From DATAEK01 sp036258055 (GTDB taxonomy: Bacteria > Acidobacteriota > Vicinamibacteria > Vicinamibacterales > 2-12-FULL-66-21): a stretch of 64,000 bases of DNA. The notes under the pieces are model-generated. The model was not told the origin of the DNA. It searched no databases and saw only the letters and a list, made by a program, of their open reading frames with translations. Position 1 is the first letter of the stretch; each line of letters begins with the position of its first letter. Location of the stretch: the NCBI GenBank assembly GCA_036258055.1, contig DATAEK010000102.1, positions 1-64,000 of the forward strand, written 5' to 3'. Positions 33,863 through 42,837 of this stretch are shown here, piece by piece. Both the position numbers and the translations under genes were made by a program.

Positions 33863-35302
33863 TTACGACGCCGCCGCGTGCAGATCACCTGGCGATTGCG
33901 GCAACTCGACCTTGAACTCTGTTCGTCCGGGTACGCTCGTAACCCCGATCGAGCCGCCGTGACGGTCGACGATGGCTTTTGCAATCGACAACCCGAGGCC
34001 GCTCCCGCCTGCGCCGGCGGCGCGCGCGGCGTCCACTTTGTAGAAGCGATCGAACACATGCGCGACGTGGCTCGGGTCGATGCCACTGCCGGAGTCGATC
34101 ACGGACAGGCACGCGCGAGCGCCGTTGACTGTGGCCCGCAGCTGCACCGTTCCACCAGGCGGCGTGTGCCGCAGCGCGTTGGCCACCAGGTTCTCGATCA
34201 CCTGCTCGATGCGATCAGGATCGGCCGTCAATTGATCGGCTGCCGGCGCGATGCCGCTGACCAGCGTGATTCCGCGCGCGGACGCCTCCTGGTCGTGGCG
34301 GCTGATGACGTGCGCAAACAGGCGTTCGACCGCGAAGAGACGGACATCGATCGAACCGACCCCGTTCTCGTAACGGGCGAGATCGAGCAAGTCGGTCACG
34401 ATCCGTTCGAGCCGGCGCGTCTCGCGCTGAACCGTGTCCAGATACCGCTCGCGCGTCTCGGCGTCGACGTCCACGCTGGCCATCCGCAGCGTCTCGAGAT
34501 AGCCGCGCATCGCCGTCAACGGCGTCTTCAGCTCGTGTGAGACGTCGGCGAACAGCTGACGGCGCAGTCGATCCGAGGTCCGCAGCGCTTCGTCGCGGGA
34601 CGCGAGCTCGGACGCCATGTGATTGAACGCGCGCGCGACGCGCGCGATCTCGTCGGCCCCGCCATCGGGCGCGCGCGCTGAGAGATCGCCGGCCCCGAGA
34701 CGCTCCGCGGCACTCTCGAGGGAGCGGAGTCTTCGGCGGGCAGGCGTGAAGATCACGATCGCCGCCATCACGGTCGCGGCGAGCAGCAATGCAATCCCCG
34801 GAATCGACAGGAACCGGCCCACTTCGCGCGAAGCGCCACCCAGCGGCGGTGGCGGCAGTACCACCATGCCCATCAGCTCGTTTCCGAGCTGAATCGGAGC
34901 GGTCACCACGGGACCGGTCACGCCGGGCGCGTCACGCCCGTGCACCGGGTTGACGCCCGACAGGGCGGCACCGATCGAACGCTGGATCTCGACGTCGAGC
35001 GGTTCCGCCGCGTTGCGCGCCGTACGGCCGTCCTTCATCACCACGTAGATGCGCGACATTTCGCGGCCGTATTGATGCGCGACGTAGTCTTGGAGATCGA
35101 GGCCGGGCTGTTCGGCCATCGCGCTGCCGACGTCAGCGGCCACCACGGCGGCGATGTTGTTCGGCGATCGGCTCGGGATCGCAGCCCGCTGCATCTGGTA
35201 CCGGAAAATCACCCCCTGGATCACGACGACGGCGAGGACGAACACGACGAAGCTGACGCCAATTCGCCAGTAGAGACTGCGGTACCAGGGGGAAGGTTTC
35301 AC
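33863..35302 (-). CDS. Sensor histidine kinase (HAMP-HisKA-HATPase)
   Basis: A 479-residue kinase with two membrane helices (about 12-35 and 165-187) and a periplasmic sensor of roughly 130 residues between them. HAMP follows (ARRRLRSLESAAERLGAGDL), then the H box FADVSHELKTPL with H256, and the ATPase N box NLVANALRHTPPG and G boxes (GSGIDPS; GSGLGLSIAKAIV). It starts GTG 35302 in a GTGA overlap with the HtrA gene, so sensor and protease are co-translated. The regulator at 33068 is the likely target. Confidence 0.92.
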   Translation of the reverse strand: MKPSPWYRSLYWRIGVSFVVFVLAVVVIQGVIFRYQMQRAAIPSRSPNNIAAVVAADVGSAMAEQPGLDLQDYVAHQYGREMSRIYVVMKDGRTARNAAEPLDVEIQRSIGAALSGVNPVHGRDAPGVTGPVVTAPIQLGNELMGMVVLPPPPLGGASREVGRFLSIPGIALLLAATVMAAIVIFTPARRRLRSLESAAERLGAGDLSARAPDGGADEIARVARAFNHMASELASRDEALRTSDRLRRQLFADVSHELKTPLTAMRGYLETLRMASVDVDAETRERYLDTVQRETRRLERIVTDLLDLARYENGVGSIDVRLFAVERLFAHVISRHDQEASARGITLVSGIAPAADQLTADPDRIEQVIENLVANALRHTPPGGTVQLRATVNGARACLSVIDSGSGIDPSHVAHVFDRFYKVDAARAAGAGGSGLGLSIAKAIVDRHGGSIGVTSVPGRTEFKVELPQSPGDLHAAAS

Positions 35303-36765
35303 TGCCCGTCGCGCTCGTACGCGACGAAGCTGAGTTGTCCTGCGCGCTCGATCTGCAACACGACGGCGCCGTGAGGTCCGACGCGGTTCAGCGCCGTACG
35401 CAGCCCCTCGGGCGTCGACACGGGAATGCCATTGACCGCGTGAATCACATCACCCTTCGCCAGCATGCCTTCCGGGACCTCCGTCGTCGACCCCACTCGC
35501 ATCGCAACGATGACGCCGGAAGCCACGCGCAGGCCATCCAGCTTCGCGGCGAGATCATCGTCGATCTGGAGACCGAGAATGCCGAGCGGTTCGACCAGCG
35601 TCGGCCGCGTTTCGCTTTCCGCCCGCTCGCAGACGTGCGGGATTCCGACCGCCCGTACTTTGGCGGTCACTGTCCCGTCGCCTCGCAGTGCCTCGATCGC
35701 GACTTCCTCACCGTCGTGCAGACTGTAGAGCAGCGGATACAGGCGCGGCAGCGTCATGCCTTCGACACGCTGTCCGTCGATCGACGTGATCACGTCGCCG
35801 ATCTGGAAACCCGCGGCAGCCGCGGGGCTGTCGGGCACGACGTCGGCAGCGATGAGCCCTGAGCCGGCGGGCAGTCCCAACCCGTCGGCGATGAGCGGCG
35901 TGACCGTCTGCAGCGTCATCCCAATCACGGCCCGGTGGAGATGACCGTAGTCGCGGAGCTGAGGATACGCGAGCGCCACTAGGGCGCTCGGCAGCGCGAA
36001 CCCGAGACCCTCGCTTCCGCCTGACGTCGTGCGGATGAACGTATTGATGCCCACGAGCTCGCCCTCCACATCCACCAGCGGCCCGCCGCTGTTGCCAGGA
36101 TTGATTGCCGCGTCGGTCTGAATGTAGACGACCGGATCGTCCGGCTCGGTCTGACGTGCGACGGCGCTCACCATTCCCATCGTCACGGAATTGCGCAGTC
36201 CGTCGGGACTACCGAACGCGAACACGAGCTCTCCCTGCCGCACCTTGCTGTAGTCCGCGATCGGCAGGGCTGGCAGACCGGTCACTTTGATCGAGAGCAG
36301 CGCGAGATCCAGATCGTCGGCAACGCCCACCACTTTCGCCGGCACGCGGCGAATCGTGCTCCCGAGCGTCGTCGCGCCGCCGTCGTCAGTCGGCAGGATG
36401 ACATCCACACCGTCAGCGCCTTCGACGACGTGCGCGTTCGTCAGGATGAAGCCTTGAGAATCGATCACCACGCCTGAACCAATCGTCCGGCCCCGTCCAA
36501 CCGACACGTCCGCGTGCTGGGGATCGAAGGAGACGGGACGATAGCCCGTGGCCACGATCTGGACGACGCTCCGCGAGACGCGCTGGACAAGTGACTCGAT
36601 AGTGCCACTCGCCAGACGCAGCGAGTCCAGGCGGTCGGGACCGCGGGGCCCGGCTCCGGCAGGAGCCGAGGCACACAGGCCAATCAGACAAGCCAAGGTG
36701 ATCCGTTGGAATGACCAGTGTGAAACGTTCAACCCAGGGGCGTCCCGGCGTGTCGAAGTGATCAT
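35299..36765 (-). CDS. HtrA/Deg-family serine protease with two PDZ domains
   Basis: A 488-residue periplasmic protease. A GAGG six bases upstream favours the ATG at 36765 over the one at 36777. It has a signal peptide (ITLACLIGLCASAPAGA), then a trypsin-like domain with catalytic H112 (LTNAHVVEG), D153 (DDLDLALL) and S226 (NPGNSGGPL). Two PDZ domains follow (AADVVPDSPAAAAGFQIGDV; GVIVAMRVGS...MLAKGDV). It degrades or refolds misfolded envelope proteins. The operon with a histidine kinase suggests envelope-stress control. Confidence 0.92.
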   Translation of the reverse strand: MITSTRRDAPGLNVSHWSFQRITLACLIGLCASAPAGAGPRGPDRLDSLRLASGTIESLVQRVSRSVVQIVATGYRPVSFDPQHADVSVGRGRTIGSGVVIDSQGFILTNAHVVEGADGVDVILPTDDGGATTLGSTIRRVPAKVVGVADDLDLALLSIKVTGLPALPIADYSKVRQGELVFAFGSPDGLRNSVTMGMVSAVARQTEPDDPVVYIQTDAAINPGNSGGPLVDVEGELVGINTFIRTTSGGSEGLGFALPSALVALAYPQLRDYGHLHRAVIGMTLQTVTPLIADGLGLPAGSGLIAADVVPDSPAAAAGFQIGDVITSIDGQRVEGMTLPRLYPLLYSLHDGEEVAIEALRGDGTVTAKVRAVGIPHVCERAESETRPTLVEPLGILGLQIDDDLAAKLDGLRVASGVIVAMRVGSTTEVPEGMLAKGDVIHAVNGIPVSTPEGLRTALNRVGPHGAVVLQIERAGQLSFVAYERDGQ

Positions 36766-36777
36766 CGCGTGCCTCAT

Positions 36778-37164
36778 TCAGGTGGCAGATGTTTGCTCGC
36801 ACTTAGATCAGACGTCCGGAATGTTGGAGAAGTGTGACAACGCTCTGGCAAAAGCGTGAGCCCGGCGGTCAACAGTCCTTTCACGTTTTCCCAACACTTT
36901 CGCGACATCCCTGCGGTCATATCTCCATGTCGGTAGACGGTTGATAGTTTCAGCGGTGTTTCCCGCTTATCAGAGAGAGGGAAATCTTCATGAACCTGTC
37001 ACAACTGCCGGACATGAGAGTCATGAAAAGGCGACGGATGCCGTGCCCGGAACGCTGCAGCCTTCGAATTCGGCGGTGTTCAGCCTGGCATTCCCGTTGC
37101 CCGCGACGCGCACATCTCGCCCGGCAGCGGCTGCGGCAGATCGCGCAGAAGAGGTAGAGGGATC
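36778..37164. other. Divergent spacer between htrA-type gene and dioxygenase, two weak ORFs
   Basis: A spacer of about 390 bp. On the plus strand an ATG at 36990 follows GAGAGAGGGAAA and opens a 55-codon Arg-rich ORF ending at 37157, 7 bp before the dioxygenase ATG. A different frame, open from GTG 36956, ends in an ATGA overlap with the dioxygenase. Neither peptide resembles a known protein, so I do not call them genes. The spacer should contain the promoters of the dioxygenase cluster and the protease operon. Confidence 0.4.
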
Positions 37165-37899
37165 ATGAAGGACTCGGAACTGTTCGCGTTGGGCCGCCGG
37201 GACGTTTTGTACGCATTGGGGTCGTTCGTGGCCGTCGGCTTCGTGGGTTGCGGATCCAGCAGCTCGCCGACGTCCCCGTCGTCGTCCTCGTCAACGACAT
37301 CCACGAACTCGTCGTGCGTCGTCACACCGTCGCTCACGGAAGGTCCCTATTTCGTCGACGAGCGGCTCAACCGTTCGGATCTTCGGTCAGACCCTACAAC
37401 CGGGGTGGTGAAGGCCGGGGTACCGCTGGCGATCACGATGAAGCTGTCGCAGGTTTCCGGCAGTTCGTGCACGGCTCTCACCGGGGCGCTCGTCGACATG
37501 TGGCATTGCGATGCCTTGGGCGTCTATTCGGATATCGCGCAGCAGAACACGGTCGGTCAGAAGTTTCTGCGCGGCTACCAGGTCGCCGACTCGAGCGGGA
37601 ATGTGCAATTCACGACCGTCTATCCAGGGTGGTATCAGGGGCGGGCCGTGCACATTCATTTCAAAGTCCGGACGACACCGGGTGCGTCGAGCGGCCTCGA
37701 GTTCACGTCGCAGCTGTTCTTCGACGAGTCGCTGACCGACATCGTCCACGCGCAGGCGCCTTACAACACGAAGGGGCGCCGCGACACGACGAACACCACG
37801 GATGGCATATATCAGGGCGGGGGTAGTCAAGTGCTCATTCCGCTGTCCGCATCGGGCGGCGGCTACGCGGGCACCTTCAACATCGGCGTTCGGGTCTGA
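37165..37899 (+). CDS. Intradiol ring-cleavage dioxygenase-like lipoprotein
   Basis: A 244-residue protein that starts with a twin-arginine-like GRRDVLYALG and a lipobox-like FVGC, then a Ser/Thr linker (SSSSPTSPSSSSSTTSTNSS), so it is exported and lipid-anchored. Iron ligands of intradiol dioxygenases are visible: Y121 (GVYSD), Y157 (GWYQGR), H163 and H165 (VHIHFKV). Known homologues cleave catechols or act on exported aromatic compounds; the substrate here is unknown. It is the first of five same-strand genes. RBS GAGGG is 4 bases upstream. Confidence 0.88.
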   Translation: MKDSELFALGRRDVLYALGSFVAVGFVGCGSSSSPTSPSSSSSTTSTNSSCVVTPSLTEGPYFVDERLNRSDLRSDPTTGVVKAGVPLAITMKLSQVSGSSCTALTGALVDMWHCDALGVYSDIAQQNTVGQKFLRGYQVADSSGNVQFTTVYPGWYQGRAVHIHFKVRTTPGASSGLEFTSQLFFDESLTDIVHAQAPYNTKGRRDTTNTTDGIYQGGGSQVLIPLSASGGGYAGTFNIGVRV

Positions 37900-37958
37900 G
37901 TCTCGGAACGGGCTCGCTGCGCAGACCCGACGCCATCGCAACAGCACGGGGCCATGTC

Positions 37959-38621
37959 ATGACGGAAGCAACACTCACGTCAATTCCGGCCGCCGAGCCG
38001 CCGGCGGCGGAGCTCGAAGTCAAGAAGGATCGGCTGAAGAAAAAGAAGGACAAGGTCCGGTCGGCCTGGATCTCCTTCATCGGCCGAATCCTTGCGCAGG
38101 TGATCGGCGCAGCCGCGACGATCACGCTGGGCCTCATGTTCGTCCAGAAACATCAGAACAGCGCTCTGGAGCACGAAAAGAACCTGGCGGCGAGCGCGTT
38201 GAGCGCAGTCGCACCGGACGATCGGTCGGTCGCGGTTCTGCCGATGCAGAACTTTTCCGGCGAGCGCGGCGACGACTACTTCGCCGACGCGATGACCGAA
38301 GCGCTCATCGCCGATCTCGCGCAAATGCCGAACCTCCGGGTCATCTCGCGAACCTCGTCGATGTTCTACAAACAGGCGCAGCGTCCGCTTCGGGAGATCG
38401 CCAGCGAGCTCGGGGTTCGCTGGATCATCGAAGGGTCCGTCGTTCGCAGTGAAGGACGCGTGCGCGTGACCGCGCAGCTCATCGATGCGAGGACGGATGA
38501 ACATCTGTGGGCGCGCACCTACGATCGGGTACACGGCGATCTGCTGACGATCCAGGCGGACGTTGCAGCGGTAATCGCCCGCGACGTGCGGGGCGCACTC
38601 GGCAGCAGCGGAGACGAGTGA
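37959..38621 (+). CDS. Membrane-anchored TolB-N/FlgO-like domain protein
   Basis: A 220-residue protein with a charged start (KKDRLKKKKDKVR), one membrane helix (about 42-60, AQVIGAAATITLGLMF) and a C-terminal domain of the TolB-amino/FlgO type (SVAVLPMQNFSGERGDDYFA, then GVRWIIEGSVVRSEGRVRVT). This domain usually accompanies cyclases, TPR or winged-helix proteins; here it stands alone. Function unknown. The porin start overlaps its stop by one base (TGATG, 38619-38623). Confidence 0.82.
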   Translation: MTEATLTSIPAAEPPAAELEVKKDRLKKKKDKVRSAWISFIGRILAQVIGAAATITLGLMFVQKHQNSALEHEKNLAASALSAVAPDDRSVAVLPMQNFSGERGDDYFADAMTEALIADLAQMPNLRVISRTSSMFYKQAQRPLREIASELGVRWIIEGSVVRSEGRVRVTAQLIDARTDEHLWARTYDRVHGDLLTIQADVAAVIARDVRGALGSSGDE

Positions 38622-40072
38622 TGCGCGCGTGCTCCACCAGCGCGTTTCCCGTCCGCACGGCATGCGGCTCTCCAGCCAGGTCCCTGATTGTGGCCGCCGT
38701 GGTGCTGCTCCTGGTTGGGGAGCCCGCGGCCGCGCAATCCGCCTCACGCGTCGAAACGGCGGGACAGGCTCAGGGGAACGGTGTGACAACGCCGGACAAG
38801 CCGGAGGCGCAAGATCCGCCCGACAAGCAGCACAAGTCGAAGGACGACAAGGGTAAGAAGAACAAGAAGGACAAAGACAAGAAGGAACCGGAGCCCGAAG
38901 GGATCCACTTCGCGTTGAGGGATCACCCGACGCTCGTCTTCAGCAAGAAGACCTACGTCGACTTCCGCGCTCGCTTTCGAGCGGACGCCACCGACTCGGA
39001 GCTCGGCATTCGCGAGGACGAAGTCACTCAGACCGACGATCCGAAGCGGCGCATCGGGGTTGGTGGAGACGTCGAGCATCTCGTCGAGTTCCAGATTGAG
39101 CGCGAACTCAGTGGCGACGATCCGTGGCGCGATGTCTTCGCGAACTATCACCAGTTCGACTTCGCCCAACTGCAGGGTGGCAAGTTCAAGCTGCCGTTCA
39201 GCCTTGACGAGAACACGAGCCCGGCGAATCTCGATTTCGTCTTCCGATCACTCGCCGCGAATCACCTCGCGCCCGGACGCGACATCGGCGTGATGGTCCA
39301 CGGGCGGGTGCTGAAGCGAATCGTTCGGTATGAGCTCGGCAAGTTCGATCATGACGGCCGCAATGGACGGACCCGCAATCTCGAGCGCGTGTACGGCGAT
39401 CAGACGATCGCGGGACGCGTGACGGTGCAACCGTTCCGCGGGACGAAGTCGGTCGGCGAGGACCTGCAGGTCGGCGTGGCGTTCACCTCGAGCGACGTCC
39501 CGCTCGGTTACACGAGCCTGCGCGGACAGACCTTCCTCAACGCGACATTCTTCAAGCCGGACTTCCTGGTGCAGGGTCAGCGCCGCCGCGTCGGGTTCGA
39601 ACTGCGATGGCGGCCTGGTCCCTTCTCGGTGAAGTCGGAGTACATGCGCGTCACGACCGAACGGCTCGGACAGAGCGTCGAAGACACGGACCTCTCACCC
39701 CTGCTCGCGACCGGTTGGTACGTGAGCGGTACCTGGGCGATCACCGGCGAGCGGAAGGCTGACGGGCTCATGTCGCCCCGGCGCCCGCTTCTGCAGGGTG
39801 GTTACGGCGCAATCGAGGTCGCGGGACGCATCGAGCGGCTCGCATTCGGCAGCGAAGCGTCGGGCGAGCCTCCGTCGACGAGCATACGGGCCGACGTGAT
39901 TCAAGGCAACGCCGACCGGGCGGTGACGCTGGGCGTGAATTGGTATGTGAACCGCTGGATCAAGCTGCAGTTCAACACGATCAAGGAAACTTTGAGCGAT
40001 CCCGAGCTCGGGCCGCTCCCTTCGAAGGCATCTTTCTGGACCCGGGTCTTCCGGCTCCAGCTCAGTCTGTGA
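38621..40072 (+). CDS. Phosphate-selective porin O/P-type outer-membrane protein
   Basis: A 483-residue barrel. After a signal peptide (VAAVVLLLVGEPAAAQ) comes a highly basic, low-complexity linker rich in Lys/Asp (about 60-90), then an OprO/OprP-like barrel (GGKFKLPFSLDENTSPANLD, FVFRSLAANHLAPGRDIGVM) and a final FRLQLSL strand. The family conducts phosphate or polyphosphate, but the basic arch residues cannot be checked by eye. The stop/start overlap with the previous gene and a 5-bp gap to the CotH gene mark an operon. Confidence 0.85.
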   Translation: MRACSTSAFPVRTACGSPARSLIVAAVVLLLVGEPAAAQSASRVETAGQAQGNGVTTPDKPEAQDPPDKQHKSKDDKGKKNKKDKDKKEPEPEGIHFALRDHPTLVFSKKTYVDFRARFRADATDSELGIREDEVTQTDDPKRRIGVGGDVEHLVEFQIERELSGDDPWRDVFANYHQFDFAQLQGGKFKLPFSLDENTSPANLDFVFRSLAANHLAPGRDIGVMVHGRVLKRIVRYELGKFDHDGRNGRTRNLERVYGDQTIAGRVTVQPFRGTKSVGEDLQVGVAFTSSDVPLGYTSLRGQTFLNATFFKPDFLVQGQRRRVGFELRWRPGPFSVKSEYMRVTTERLGQSVEDTDLSPLLATGWYVSGTWAITGERKADGLMSPRRPLLQGGYGAIEVAGRIERLAFGSEASGEPPSTSIRADVIQGNADRAVTLGVNWYVNRWIKLQFNTIKETLSDPELGPLPSKASFWTRVFRLQLSL

Positions 40073-40077
40073 CCGCC

Positions 40078-41271
40078 ATGCCTCATCTCCGCACGCTCGC
40101 CGCCGGATGCGTCCTCGCTGTCGTGGCCCTCGTGACGGACGCCCACGCTCAGACGGCCGCCGATCTCTTCGATCGAAATACGCTGCATGAGATCCGGCTG
40201 TGGGTGAACTCGCGGGACTTGCAGCAGCTGCGCAGTCACTACCTCGAGAACACCTACTACGTGGCCGATTTTCAGTGGCGAAACCTCCGTGTGCGTAACG
40301 TCGCCATTCGGTCGCGCGGCAGCGCCAGCCGCAATCCGCTCAAGCCGGCGCTCCGCGTCGACTTCAACCGCTATACGACCGGCCAGCAGTTCCTGGGTCT
40401 CAAATCGCTCGTGCTCGACAACGTCTGGCAGGACGGATCGTTTGTCGCCGAGAGCACCGCGATGGCGTTCTTCGAGCGGATGGGACAGGCGGCGTCACGC
40501 GAGTCGTTCTGCCGTCTGTACATCAACAACGTCTACCACGGGGTCTATGCCATCGTGGAGTCGGTCGATGCAGACTTCGTCACGCGGACGACCAAGGAGA
40601 CAGGCGGTTATCTCTTCTCGTATCAGTATCACAGCCTCTTCTACGGCGAGTATCTGGGTGACGACTACACGCCGTATAAGGAGACCTTCGAGCCGCAGAC
40701 GCACGAGCTCGAATCGGACACCATCCTCTACTCGCCGATTCGCGATCTTTTCAAGGAGGTCAACGGCCCGGAGGATGCCGTCTGGCGCGATCGGGTGGAA
40801 CAGTACCTCGACGTGAACCAGCTCGTGACCTACGTCGCGATTGAAACGTTCCTCGCGGAGAACGATGGCTTCCTCGGCGCGTCGGCGATGAACAACTTCT
40901 ATCTGTACCGTCCATCGGATTCGACGCGGCATCGCTTGTTTCCCTGGGACAAGGACAACTCCTTCGTCAATCCGCTGTTCGATCTGATGACGCGTATGGA
41001 CGAGAACGTGATCTTCCGCCGGCTGATGACCTACCCCGACCTCCGGGCGCGCTACTTCCAGGTCCTCGGGGAGTGTGCGCGATCGGCGGCGGAAGACGGA
41101 TGGATGGAAGCGGAAATCACCCGCGCGGCAGCACTCGTGGCCAATGCGGTGCGCGAAGATACGTTGAAACCGTTCTCGAGTGAGGCATTCGACGGAGCCG
41201 TCGATCTGCTGCTGGTATTCGCCCGAACGCGATCGAATTTTGTGCTGCGTGAGCTGGACAGACTGCGGTAG
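40078..41271 (+). CDS. CotH-family kinase-like protein, exported
   Basis: A 397-residue protein with a signal peptide (cleavage after DAHAQ). CotH landmarks are an N-terminal IRSRGSASR...KPALRVDF strand, the FVAESTAMAFFERMG stretch, NNVYHGVYAIVESVD, and the active-site FPWDKDNSF motif. Bacillus CotH is an atypical kinase that phosphorylates spore-coat proteins. Here a Gram-negative exported version sits directly after a phosphate-type porin and before a metallophosphoesterase. Confidence 0.88.
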   Translation: MPHLRTLAAGCVLAVVALVTDAHAQTAADLFDRNTLHEIRLWVNSRDLQQLRSHYLENTYYVADFQWRNLRVRNVAIRSRGSASRNPLKPALRVDFNRYTTGQQFLGLKSLVLDNVWQDGSFVAESTAMAFFERMGQAASRESFCRLYINNVYHGVYAIVESVDADFVTRTTKETGGYLFSYQYHSLFYGEYLGDDYTPYKETFEPQTHELESDTILYSPIRDLFKEVNGPEDAVWRDRVEQYLDVNQLVTYVAIETFLAENDGFLGASAMNNFYLYRPSDSTRHRLFPWDKDNSFVNPLFDLMTRMDENVIFRRLMTYPDLRARYFQVLGECARSAAEDGWMEAEITRAAALVANAVREDTLKPFSSEAFDGAVDLLLVFARTRSNFVLRELDRLR

Positions 41272-41306
41272 CGGCCGTACAATCCGATCACTCCTTTCGG
41301 ATCTCC

Positions 41307-42209
41307 ATGACACGCGTATGTGTGCTGCTTGCCGCAGCGCTGCTCTCATCGCGCTGCGGGGGCGGCTCGTCCGCCCCGACGCCTGTGCCCACGGCTCCGC
41401 CGTCCTCGGTGCCAGGTGTGTCGTATCCGCCCGCCATGCTCGTCGGCGCCGGAGATATCGCGGACTGCAAATTGCCGGGCGCCGAAGCGACGGCGCGTTT
41501 GCTGGATCGATTCGGGGGAACCGTCTTCACGGCGGGCGACAACGCGTATCCGTCGGCCAGTGCGGCGGATTATCGGAACTGCTATCAGCCGACCTGGGGC
41601 CGGCATCTCGATCGCACGCAGGCCATCCCCGGCAACCACGAGTACGAACAGGCGAACGCCGCGCCGTACTATCAGTACTTCGGGGCGCACGCCGGCCCGG
41701 CCTATGTTGGCTACTACAGCTATGACCTTGGCGCCTGGCACGTCGTCGCTTTGAACAGCGAGACGGCGATGCAATCCGGGTCCGAGCAGGCGATGTGGCT
41801 GCGCCAGGATCTGAGCTCCACGAATCGGCGCTGTGCGGTTGCGATGATCCACCGGCCGCTGTTCAGTTCCGGTGAGCACGGCAACAACGCGGACACTCGA
41901 GGGCTCTGGAACATCCTCTACGAGTTCGGCGTGGAAATCGTGGTTGCCGGCCACGACCACCTCTATGAGCGGTTTGCGCCGCAGACGCCCGACGGCCGCT
42001 CCGACCCCCTCCGCGGCATCCGCCAGTTCATCGCCGGAACAGGTGGCGCGGGCGTTCGTGGGTTCATGTCCCCGAAAGGAAACAGCGAAGCTAGGGGCAG
42101 CGTCTGGGGTGTGCTGGCCCTGACTCTCCTGGATGGCTCGTACAACTGGGAATTCGTTCCGGTCGAAGGAGCCAGCTTCAGGGACGGGGGCGCCGGGACC
42201 TGTCACTGA
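41307..42209 (+). CDS. Calcineurin-like metallophosphoesterase, exported
   Basis: A 300-residue metallophosphoesterase. All blocks of the dinuclear metal site are present: GAGDIADC, FTAGDNAYP, AIPGNHEYE, AMIHRPLFSSGEHG and VAGHDHLYERF. The N-terminus is hydrophobic and ends at SSRCGGG, a possible but imperfect lipobox, so it is probably exported. It would hydrolyse phosphoesters outside the cytoplasm. It is the last gene of the five-gene cluster starting at 37165, and is followed by two hairpins. Confidence 0.88.
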   Translation: MTRVCVLLAAALLSSRCGGGSSAPTPVPTAPPSSVPGVSYPPAMLVGAGDIADCKLPGAEATARLLDRFGGTVFTAGDNAYPSASAADYRNCYQPTWGRHLDRTQAIPGNHEYEQANAAPYYQYFGAHAGPAYVGYYSYDLGAWHVVALNSETAMQSGSEQAMWLRQDLSSTNRRCAVAMIHRPLFSSGEHGNNADTRGLWNILYEFGVEIVVAGHDHLYERFAPQTPDGRSDPLRGIRQFIAGTGGAGVRGFMSPKGNSEARGSVWGVLALTLLDGSYNWEFVPVEGASFRDGGAGTCH

Positions 42210-42240
42210 CATACGGTGCTGGCGGTCCGCTCGCGAGAGT

Positions 42241-42276
42241 CCGAGTTTTGGGGTCCGGGCTAGCCCAAATACTCGG
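42241..42276 (+). terminator. Bulged 12-bp hairpin after the metallophosphoesterase
   Basis: CCGAGTTTTGGG (42241-42252) pairs with CCCAAA and ACTCGG (42264-42269 and 42271-42276) with one bulged T and an 11-base loop. It lies 31 bp after the stop of the last cluster gene. No T-run follows directly. A second hairpin, TTCGCC-TTTCT-GGCGAA at 42284-42300, follows at once. Together they are a plausible transcription end for the cluster. Confidence 0.5.
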
Positions 42277-42300
42277 TCACTGATTCGCCTTTCTGGCGAA

Positions 42301-42514
42301 ATAATAGCGAAAAAGTGTTATCCTGAAGCGCCAGGCAAGCGCCGATCGCCGAGAGCGCCGAGACCGAATCTCATCAATAGCCTGTAGATGTAATCCTGCT
42401 GAAAGATCCCGATAACAAGATCTGGCGTCTTAATTCATAGGCATCGAATAGGCCACCTGCACTAGTATTTCAGGTTGGCACTATCGGCGGACACCGGCCT
42501 CAGGAGAGACCGAT
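42301..42514 (+). promoter_or_regulatory. AT-richer leader before the BON-domain gene
   Basis: About 214 bp of clearly lower GC than its surroundings, with no ORF. It should contain the promoter of the BON gene, but no -35/-10 pair stands out. CAGGAGAGACC immediately before 42515 is a strong ribosome site. Confidence 0.4.
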
Positions 42515-42823
42515 ATGCGAGCGGAAGAATCGAAAGCGGCTAAGGCAGAGGCATTGGACGATGACGAGTTGCAGCAGCTCATCGCCGACCGCATCGACGA
42601 AGACCCGGCGTTCTGGACGGGTGGCGGACGGCGGAAGGCTGTGATCGCGGTAGAGGTGGACGACGGGCATGTCACCCTGAAGGGCATTGTCCGTACAGCA
42701 ATGGATCGCCGTCGGGCGGACATCCTGGCGCGGGCGCTCGGGGCGTCCACGGTGGACAACCGCCTGCGCGTGGCCGAAGAAGGACCGTCCGGCAAGAGCG
42801 ACTCCAAGCGAAGCGTCGCTTGA
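42515..42823 (+). CDS. BON-domain protein
   Basis: A 102-residue protein. One BON domain spans about 18-88 (LQQLIADRIDEDPAFW, VIAVEVDDGHVTLKGIVRTA, ADILARALGASTVDNRLRV). It has no signal peptide or lipobox, unlike OsmY-type periplasmic BON proteins, so it is probably cytoplasmic. BON domains bind phospholipid or other surfaces. Start ATG 42515 follows CAGGAGAGACCGAT. Stand-alone gene with a perfect hairpin after its stop. Confidence 0.85.
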   Translation: MRAEESKAAKAEALDDDELQQLIADRIDEDPAFWTGGGRRKAVIAVEVDDGHVTLKGIVRTAMDRRRADILARALGASTVDNRLRVAEEGPSGKSDSKRSVA

Positions 42824-42837
42824 CGCGAAGCGAGGTC

